In this document: positions 58,333 to 64,000 of the stretch, piece by piece
How positions within the stretch are numbered: the first letter of the stretch is position 1
How the letters are laid out: each line of letters begins with the position of its first letter
Made by a program: the position numbers and the translations under genes
Assembly: GCF_041021895.1 (NCBI RefSeq)
Contig: NZ_CP157428.1
Span: 1,550,001 to 1,614,000 of the forward strand
Origin: Acinetobacter sp. XH1741
GTDB taxonomy: Bacteria > Pseudomonadota > Gammaproteobacteria > Pseudomonadales > Moraxellaceae
Length of the DNA: 64,000 nucleotides
Reading direction: 5' to 3'
Notes under the pieces: generated by a model
What the model was told of the DNA's origin: nothing
The model's input: only the letters and a program-made list of their open reading frames with translations
Databases searched by the model: none

Positions 58333-59442
58333 TTATTTTTTAGGTTTTTTAACCATTTCTTGCTCAACAACCATATCTAACACATCTGCTTGGCTAGATT
58401 GATCTGCTGCTGGGTTTTTCACTTCAAAACGTTTTACACGTAAGATAACGCGTTGGTTTGGATTGTGTTCAAAACCTTCGATTTGACCATAATATAATGA
58501 CCAGTTTTTGTCGGCATAAGTTTTAACGCCTTTGTCATCATATTTAACTTCACGAACTTGCAAGCAAGTTTGTGGTGCAACACCCGTACAAGATTTAGTT
58601 TCTGGCGCTACTTCAAGGAAAACAGTTTTACCTTCAGATTGATATTTTGCTTCAGGTGTCATTTTACCTGTGAAAGTATATTTCTGACCTTGAGCATCAA
58701 CGATTGTCAATGTTGGTTGATCAGCATCTGTTGTATTAAGTTCAAATGGAATCGCACGTTTTTGGAAGAGGCTGCTAGAGAATTGTTCCTGTTTCATTAA
58801 AGCAGGTTCACATGCCATCATTGTTGACATTACATCAGCAGTTACGATGGTATTGTTTTCAACTTTCCAAGTTGTGCCTTGACGGTTACAACCCGTTGCG
58901 ATAGATAAACGGTCATTTGTAAAGTTAAGAACGATCGGCTTTTTAGTATTTTCAGGTTGGTATGACCATGAATAATCAGTTAAAGCTTGAGTATTAGTTG
59001 CTTTTACACCTTGGAAAATATGCTTTTGACCTGCTTTATCTGTCACGCTTAAGATTACCTGACCATTGCTATTACTAATTTCGATTGGTAATTTTGCTTC
59101 ACTAAAGATGCTATTAGACAATTGTTCTTGTTTCATTAAATCGTCTTGGCAAGCCATCATTGTTGATGCAAGAGGAGAGGTAACAAGTTGGTTACCTTCA
59201 ACTTTCCAAGTACCACCTTGACCATTACAGCCTGTATTAATTGCTAATTTACCGTCAGCATTAAAGTTAAGAACAAGTGGCTTAGATGCTTTTACATTTT
59301 GATAAGTCCAAGCATATTCACCTAAAGTCGCTGCAAGGTTTTGTTGTTGCTCAGATACAATTGGAGCTTGAGTATTTGAAACTGTTTGACACGCCATCAA
59401 AGAAAAAGGTAATAACGCAAGAATTAAATATTTAATTTTCAT
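58333..59442 (-). CDS. Lipoprotein with two META domains and a DUF4377 domain
   Basis: A 369-residue lipoprotein (signal to LMAC, Cys18). Two tandem META/HslJ-like domains follow (~45-135 and ~145-240): each has a Y-x-W-x-Y-Q opening, INTGCN/IATGCN, a T-W-K-V strand and STMMAC. The C-terminus (~265-360, KTVFLEVAPETKSC... to VKRFEVKNP) matches DUF4377. HslJ is linked to heat stress and novobiocin resistance in E. coli. The repeats are similar enough to suggest internal duplication. Exact function unknown. Confidence 0.85.
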   Translation of the reverse strand: MKIKYLILALLPFSLMACQTVSNTQAPIVSEQQQNLAATLGEYAWTYQNVKASKPLVLNFNADGKLAINTGCNGQGGTWKVEGNQLVTSPLASTMMACQDDLMKQEQLSNSIFSEAKLPIEISNSNGQVILSVTDKAGQKHIFQGVKATNTQALTDYSWSYQPENTKKPIVLNFTNDRLSIATGCNRQGTTWKVENNTIVTADVMSTMMACEPALMKQEQFSSSLFQKRAIPFELNTTDADQPTLTIVDAQGQKYTFTGKMTPEAKYQSEGKTVFLEVAPETKSCTGVAPQTCLQVREVKYDDKGVKTYADKNWSLYYGQIEGFEHNPNQRVILRVKRFEVKNPAADQSSQADVLDMVVEQEMVKKPKK

Positions 59443-59580
59443 TTAAAAAACTTCAAGTAAAAAAACAACAGCACTAAGCTTAAAACATTCTTAAAAAAAT
59501 AAAATGTAAACATATGATTGTTTCGGTTTTTAAAATGTATAAGTTTGTAAATTATTCGAAATTTTAATAAAAATAATGGT

Positions 59581-59601
59581 ATACCCCGCAAAACGGGGTA
59601 T
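59581..59601 (-). terminator. Probable terminator of the dioxygenase gene
   Basis: 8-bp perfect stem 59581-59588/59594-59601; only a weak T-rich tail on the minus strand. Confidence 0.55.
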
Positions 59602-59611
59602 TGCCTAAAAA

Positions 59612-60388
59612 TTAATCAAAACGATAAATATCCATACCCAATGAGCCCATTGAGAAGCTGCTGTGAACAATCGTAAAACGATGACCAGTTCCCATCGCAA
59701 AAAACAAAGGTGCAAAATGTTCAAGGGTTGGGTGATTACGTTTTATAAAAGGAAGTGTCTGCCACTCTAGTACAGCATCATAATCTTGATGACTGAGTTT
59801 ACTCACTACGTTATTTCTAAAAGTTGAAGCCCATTCAGGAACTTTAGAGTTGTCTCCTTGCCAAGACAATTCTGCCAAATTATGAGTAATACTTCCTGAG
59901 CCGATTAGTAAGATTTGTTTTTCGCGCAAAGGAGCAAGTGTTTGTCCAATTCGATAAATTTCTTGTGCTGTTAAACTCATTGGCAAAGAAATCTCAACAA
60001 CAGGAATGTCTGCATCTGGATACATGTGTAAAAGAGGCATCCATACACCGTGGTCGCGAGGGCGAGTGCTATTAGCATGAGCAACAAAATGAGCATCTGC
60101 CAGTAATTTCAAAATTTCTTCTGCAAGTTCTGGTTCACCAGGTGCACTATAACGAATATCATATAACTCTGGTGGAAAACCACGGAAGTCATGCCATGTT
60201 TCTGGGCGAGTCGAACTACTTACTTCAAGCGCTTTACTTTCCCAGTGGGCAGACATCACGATGATTGCCTTTGGGGTAGGTAGATTTATACCAAGACGGT
60301 GTAAAGCCGGACCCACTTGCTCTGGATCAAGTGCAAGCATGGGTGAGCCATGTGAAATAAACAGTCCGGGAAGGGTTAGTAGTTCCAT
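59612..60388 (-). CDS. Class III extradiol ring-cleavage dioxygenase (YgiD/DODA family)
   Basis: A 258-residue member of the LigB-like 4,5-DOPA dioxygenase family. The metal-binding histidines are in LFISHGSPM and VMSAHWES, with GSGSITHNL and the late LEHFAPLFFA also typical. It is cytoplasmic. Family members open catechol rings; YgiD acts on L-DOPA in vitro. Natural substrate unknown. Confidence 0.9.
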   Translation of the reverse strand: MELLTLPGLFISHGSPMLALDPEQVGPALHRLGINLPTPKAIIVMSAHWESKALEVSSSTRPETWHDFRGFPPELYDIRYSAPGEPELAEEILKLLADAHFVAHANSTRPRDHGVWMPLLHMYPDADIPVVEISLPMSLTAQEIYRIGQTLAPLREKQILLIGSGSITHNLAELSWQGDNSKVPEWASTFRNNVVSKLSHQDYDAVLEWQTLPFIKRNHPTLEHFAPLFFAMGTGHRFTIVHSSFSMGSLGMDIYRFD

Positions 60389-60499
60389 TTCATTACACCT
60401 GAGTTAAAAGCAGAATAATAGTCATTATGCCAAAATCAGGACATGTTAAAAGTATCCTGATTTCAACGGATTGTTCTTAAAATGAAACGTTTGTTCTTT

Positions 60500-60979
60500 T
60501 TATGCACGGTGATAAGGATGATTATGATTAATGCTCATCGCTCGGTAAAGTTGCTCAATTAATAAAACACGTACTAAAGGATGCGGCATAGTAAGTTTTG
60601 AGAGTGACCAATGCCAAGCAGCAGCTTTACGTACCTGATCTGACAAGCCATCTGGTCCACCAATAGCCAGTGCAACATCATTACCTTCAAGCATCCATTG
60701 TTTCATGGTATCAGCCAGTTTTTCTGTGTTCAGTTCACGCCCACCAACTTCTAAAGCAATTAAAGTCTCATTAGGTTTCAAAGCACTTAAAATACTTTCA
60801 CCTTCAATTTGACAGTATTTCAAAATATCTGCTTCTGAGTCATTCTTTCCGCGTTTTGCCATTGGAAGTTCAATGACTTGAGTCTGAACAAAAGGTTGGA
60901 TGCGTTTGAAATAATCTTCAAAACCGGTAAGTACCCAAGCAGGCATTTTTTGACCAATGGTCAGAATACGAATTTTCAT
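60500..60979 (-). CDS. rlmH: 23S rRNA (pseudouridine-1915-N3)-methyltransferase RlmH
   Basis: A 159-residue SPOUT methyltransferase acting on ribosomal helix 69. The knotted SAM-binding region is LALEVGGRELN, AIGGPDGLSDQV and the C-terminal LLIEQLYRAMSINHNHPYHR, which is diagnostic. It is monocistronic, downstream of a small-RNA candidate on the same strand. Confidence 0.96.
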   Translation of the reverse strand: MKIRILTIGQKMPAWVLTGFEDYFKRIQPFVQTQVIELPMAKRGKNDSEADILKYCQIEGESILSALKPNETLIALEVGGRELNTEKLADTMKQWMLEGNDVALAIGGPDGLSDQVRKAAAWHWSLSKLTMPHPLVRVLLIEQLYRAMSINHNHPYHRA

Positions 60980-61052
60980 GTTGTCTATTTAGTCAAAACG
61001 GCTGACATAGTATACCTGAGCCAATGATAACTTCGGGAAAGCAACTGGGCAT

Positions 61053-61087
61053 AAAAAACGCAGTCCAAAAAACGGTGTTGGACTGCG
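61053..61087 (-). terminator. Terminator of the candidate small RNA
   Basis: Perfect 10-bp stem 61059-61068/61078-61087 followed on the minus strand by T6 (61053-61058). Confidence 0.85.
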
Positions 61088-61195
61088 ATCAAATGATCAT
61101 CTGTCTGGAGTTCAGATGATCATAGAGAATAAAAAAACAAGCCTATCTATGACATAAGATAGCTAAGAGCAAATAATAAAATTAATCACTCTTAG
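61053..61195 (-). ncRNA. Candidate small RNA between lon and rlmH
   Basis: About 140 nt on the minus strand. Read 5' to 3', it folds as: hairpin 61189-61195/61163-61169 (7 bp), hairpin 61157-61162/61143-61148 (6 bp), a U-rich linker, a perfect 11-bp hairpin 61113-61123/61093-61103 (9-nt loop), and a 10-bp terminator stem 61078-61087/61059-61068 ending in T6. A sigma70-like promoter precedes it. lon already has its own terminator upstream, so this unit is separate. No ORF fills it. Function and targets unknown. Confidence 0.6.
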
Positions 61196-61200
61196 TTCTT

Positions 61201-61228
61201 ATTATGAGGAAGGTTGGATATTTTTCAA
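61201..61228 (-). promoter_or_regulatory. Sigma70-like promoter for the candidate small RNA
   Basis: On the minus strand: -35 TTGAAA (61223-61228, 5 of 6), 16-bp spacer, -10 CATAAT (61201-61206, 5 of 6). Predicted start near 61193-61195, right at the first hairpin. Confidence 0.6.
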
Positions 61229-61242
61229 TCAAATTATGTAAC

Positions 61243-61272
61243 AAAAAAAAGAGAGCCGAAGCTCTCTTTTTT
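61243..61272 (-). terminator. Terminator of lon
   Basis: 12-bp stem 61245-61256/61261-61272 closing a C(UUCG)G tetraloop on the minus strand, followed by T8. Confidence 0.9.
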
Positions 61273-61282
61273 ATAATTTCAA

Positions 61283-63712
61283 TTAGTGACGTGCTGCTTT
61301 TGAGCCTTCCACCGGTTTTACAATCGGTGTCTTAGGTAAAGGCTTTGGCATCGAGGTTAATGCTAAAGGCAAGATTTCATCAATGCTTTTCACAGCTTTG
61401 ATTTCTAACCCTTCTTTCACATTGTCAGGAATCTCTGCCAAGTCACGTACGTTATCTTGAGGAATGAAGACGAGCTTAATTCCACCACGATGTGCAGCAA
61501 GAAGTTTTTCTTTCAAGCCACCGATACGCATCGCACGACCACCAAGACTTGTTTCACCAGTCATTGCAATATCTGGACGAATTGCAATACCAGTAAACGC
61601 TGATACAAGTGCAGTTGTTAATGCCAAACCAGCAGATGGACCATCTTTGGGAGTTGCACCTTCAGGTAAGTGAACGTGTACATCAGTTTCTTCAAAACGA
61701 GACGCTTCAATACCCAATTCATCAGCACGTGTACGTACTACAGTCATCGCTGCGGTAATCGATTCTTTCATTACATCACCAAGAGAACCGGTTGTAATAA
61801 ATTTACCTTTACCTTTTACAGCTGCAACTTCAATAGTAAGTAATTCACCACCAACAGAAGTCCATGCCAAGCCGTTTACACGACCTACTTGCGCTTCATC
61901 TTCTGCAATACCAAAGTCAAATTTGTGTGGACCTAGGTATTCAGGAAGGTTAGCAGAGGTAACATCAAGCTGTAAGTTTTTAGACTTTTTACTTACGGCT
62001 TCTTTTACCACCTTACGCGCAATTTTAGAAACTTCACGTTCTAAACTACGAACACCAGCTTCACGTGTGTAACGTTGAACAATGTCACGAATCGCTTCTT
62101 CATGAATTGTTAACTCTTTTGCACGTAGACCATTGTTCTTAATTGCTTTTGGAACAAGGTAACGTTCAGCAATATTTACTTTTTCATCTTCGGTATAACC
62201 TGGTAGACGAATAACTTCCATACGGTCAAGCAATGCTTCTGGAATATTCATACTGTTTGCTGTACAGATGAACATCACTTCAGATAGGTCAAGATCAAGA
62301 TCTAAATAATGATCGTTGAACTTACTGTTTTGTGATGGATCAAGTACTTCAAGCAATGCAGAAGCAGGGTCACCACGGTAGTCTTGAGCCATCTTGTCAA
62401 TTTCATCGAGTAAGAACAATGGGTTCTTCACGCCGACTTTTGTTAAAGACTGCACAATTTTACCTGGCATCGCACCAATATAAGTACGACGGTGTCCACG
62501 AATTTCTGCTTCATCACGTACGCCACCAAGCGCCATGCGAACAAATTCACGACCTGTTGCTTTAGCTACTGATTCACCGAGTGAAGTTTTACCAACCCCT
62601 GGAGGACCTACTAAACAAAGGATAGGGCCTTTGAGTTTTTTCACACGTGATTGAACAGCTAAGTACTCAACAATACGGTCTTTAACATCATCAAGACCAT
62701 AATGGTCAGCATCAAGAATCTCTTGAGCTTTCGCAAGGTTAATACTGACTTTACTTGCTTTGTTCCACGGCGTATCTAAAATTACTTCTAGATAGTTACG
62801 TACAACGGCAGCTTCACTAGAAGCGGGCTGCATTGCTTTAAGTTTACGGAACTCAGCTTCAGCTTTTTTGCGTACGTGTTCAGGTAAATCAGCTTCAGCA
62901 AGACGTTTCTCAATTTCAGCAACGTCATCTTCAGCACCGCCATTCATATCGGAAAGCTCACGTTGAATAACTTTCATTTTTTCATTTAGAAAGTATTCGC
63001 GTTGATTTTTTTCCATTTGGCGTTTTACGCTGTCATGCAAAGTTTGTTCAATTTGCTGTTCAGCAGATTGATTCATCAAGTAGTTCATCAACTCTTGTAA
63101 ATGAGCTTCAAACTCATCGTGCTCTAGAAACTTCTGTTTAATTTCAATATTAAGAGGCACACGAGTTGCTACGAAGAACATAAGTTGTAATAAGTCTTCG
63201 ATTTTATTAGCCGCAGCGACTAATTCACGTGCATTACGTAATTTTGCTTCTGCATATTGAGCAAATAAGTTACGTAACTCTTGTAAACGAGTCTCTTGAG
63301 TTGCCTTATCTACATTAATAGTCATTGGACTTAAATCATGTTCAGCAGTCAAATAACTATCTTCATCGATAATTTTTGTGAGCTTAGAACGATGTAAGCC
63401 TTCAATAAGTACTTTAATGCAGTTTTCATCATTTTCATGATTAACTACTTGCACAATCTTAGCGACTGTACCGTACTGGTATAAATTGTCGTGATCAATT
63501 TCTTCTGTAAGCGAATCTTTTTGCGCAACTACAAATACTAAATTGTCACTGTTACGAGCCACATCAACTGCATTGATCGATTTTTCACGACCCACGAATA
63601 GCGCAATTTGCATGTGTGGATAAACCACCACATCACGTAACGCTAATAGTGGTAATACACTTGGAACCTGAGGCTCTAAGTCAGTTTTTTCATTCATAAT
63701 AAGTTCAGACAT
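61283..63712 (-). CDS. lon: ATP-dependent protease La (Lon)
   Basis: An 809-residue AAA+ protease degrading misfolded and regulatory proteins. The N-terminal substrate-binding domain (~15-215) and a coiled-coil linker precede the AAA+ module (Walker A GPPGVGKT at 369-376, Walker B FLLDEIDK). The C-terminal protease domain has the Ser/Lys dyad (Ser693 in KDGPSAG, Lys736 in GGLKEKLL). AGGAG five bases ahead of the ATG at 63712 overrides a GTG two codons earlier. A sigma32 promoter is expected for this gene but not clear by eye. Confidence 0.97.
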   Translation of the reverse strand: MSELIMNEKTDLEPQVPSVLPLLALRDVVVYPHMQIALFVGREKSINAVDVARNSDNLVFVVAQKDSLTEEIDHDNLYQYGTVAKIVQVVNHENDENCIKVLIEGLHRSKLTKIIDEDSYLTAEHDLSPMTINVDKATQETRLQELRNLFAQYAEAKLRNARELVAAANKIEDLLQLMFFVATRVPLNIEIKQKFLEHDEFEAHLQELMNYLMNQSAEQQIEQTLHDSVKRQMEKNQREYFLNEKMKVIQRELSDMNGGAEDDVAEIEKRLAEADLPEHVRKKAEAEFRKLKAMQPASSEAAVVRNYLEVILDTPWNKASKVSINLAKAQEILDADHYGLDDVKDRIVEYLAVQSRVKKLKGPILCLVGPPGVGKTSLGESVAKATGREFVRMALGGVRDEAEIRGHRRTYIGAMPGKIVQSLTKVGVKNPLFLLDEIDKMAQDYRGDPASALLEVLDPSQNSKFNDHYLDLDLDLSEVMFICTANSMNIPEALLDRMEVIRLPGYTEDEKVNIAERYLVPKAIKNNGLRAKELTIHEEAIRDIVQRYTREAGVRSLEREVSKIARKVVKEAVSKKSKNLQLDVTSANLPEYLGPHKFDFGIAEDEAQVGRVNGLAWTSVGGELLTIEVAAVKGKGKFITTGSLGDVMKESITAAMTVVRTRADELGIEASRFEETDVHVHLPEGATPKDGPSAGLALTTALVSAFTGIAIRPDIAMTGETSLGGRAMRIGGLKEKLLAAHRGGIKLVFIPQDNVRDLAEIPDNVKEGLEIKAVKSIDEILPLALTSMPKPLPKTPIVKPVEGSKAARH

Positions 63713-64000
63713 GGGCACTCCTAATGAGTGACAACGAGGTTGCCATGTTTTTTATAGTGATGTGTATTTCAAAAATTACAAGGGCATGACAATAGAAAAT
63801 GTTGAAAAAATGACTAATTTAGTCAACTTTTTTTTAAAAATGTTATGAATCAATAGATTAATTCTTAAGAAGAATAAAATTTTGTAGTGAAGCTAAGCAT
63901 TTTTACTTAATAATTATTCTTTACGATGTAAGGAAGATAATTCTCTTCTGGTACAAGTTTTTGTTTAGTTTTATTTTATAATTTCTATATCTGTTAAGTA
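63713..64000. other. Region upstream of lon
   Basis: AT-rich and non-coding to the window end. It holds a perfect 15-bp dyad TGACTAATTTAGTCA (63811-63825), whose minus-strand side contains TTGACT, a -35-like box; the matching -10 is poor. Possibly part of the lon promoter or an operator. Confidence 0.4.

Noticed and set aside
63740..63800. Heat-shock (sigma32) promoter for lon
   Set aside because: A CTTG-like box is present on the minus strand but the CCCCAT-type -10 is not convincing at a proper distance.

Overview
The window is ordinary chromosomal sequence from an Acinetobacter, most likely of the calcoaceticus-baumannii group. It is AT-rich. The clearest synteny marker is the minus-strand order rubA-rubB-estB-oxyR facing plus-strand mtgA-ppk, which I know from Acinetobacter sp. 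ADP1. Other Acinetobacter-like traits are a long-form isocitrate lyase, a NadP-type GdhA, a TesA-YbbA-YbbP block and a complete ureDABCEFG-J cluster. I see no rRNA, tRNA, CRISPR array, prophage or insertion sequence.

Layout. 1-8.8 kb: the tail of a PiT phosphate transporter, D-serine dehydratase, an uncharacterised 515-aa protein, a long gap holding a strongly folded element, a small lipoprotein, a sulfatase with its own formylglycine-generating lipoprotein, a rhomboid protease and nfuA. 8.8-18.6 kb: a catecholate-type TonB receptor behind a Fur-like box, an unknown protein, an alpha/beta hydrolase, a beta-carbonic anhydrase, tesA/ybbA/ybbP and a second rhomboid. 18.6-25.8 kb: mtgA, ppk, a SPOR protein and the alkane/oxidative-stress operon rubAB-estB-oxyR. 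26-34.9 kb: a SRPBCC protein, a YqiA-like hydrolase, lysS, a Wzi-like outer-membrane protein, cysDN preceded by a short leader ORF, a DUF2239 protein and a small unknown. 34.9-42.5 kb: a CitMHS transporter, a CorC/HlyC-type membrane protein, a LysR regulator next to aceA, an NlpE-like lipoprotein and a small lipoprotein. 42.6-48.9 kb: the urease operon with a GNAT acetyltransferase inserted between ureB and ureC. 48.9-64 kb: two small envelope proteins, rsmD-mrdA, a DUF445-like membrane protein, adk, nth with an orphan rsxB, gdhA, a META-META-DUF4377 lipoprotein, an extradiol dioxygenase, rlmH and lon.

How genes work together. Sulfatase and FGE overlap by ATGA and form a self-contained sulfate-ester scavenging pair. 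The released sulfate could feed cysDN, but that link is inferred. Rubredoxin and rubredoxin reductase carry electrons to an alkane hydroxylase encoded elsewhere, and share an operon with the peroxide sensor OxyR. UreA/B/C form the enzyme, UreD/E/F/G load nickel, and the HupE/UreJ protein probably supplies it. Most units end in strong intrinsic terminators, several of them bidirectional.

The most interesting non-coding signals are: a candidate ~140-nt small RNA between lon and rlmH on the minus strand, with its own sigma70-like promoter and terminator; a three-way-junction fold at 4002-4098; perfect 14-bp direct repeats in front of the DUF2239 gene, whose protein has a ribbon-helix-helix-like segment; and a 32-codon ORF translationally overlapping cysD that resembles the start of single-chain ATP sulfurylase.
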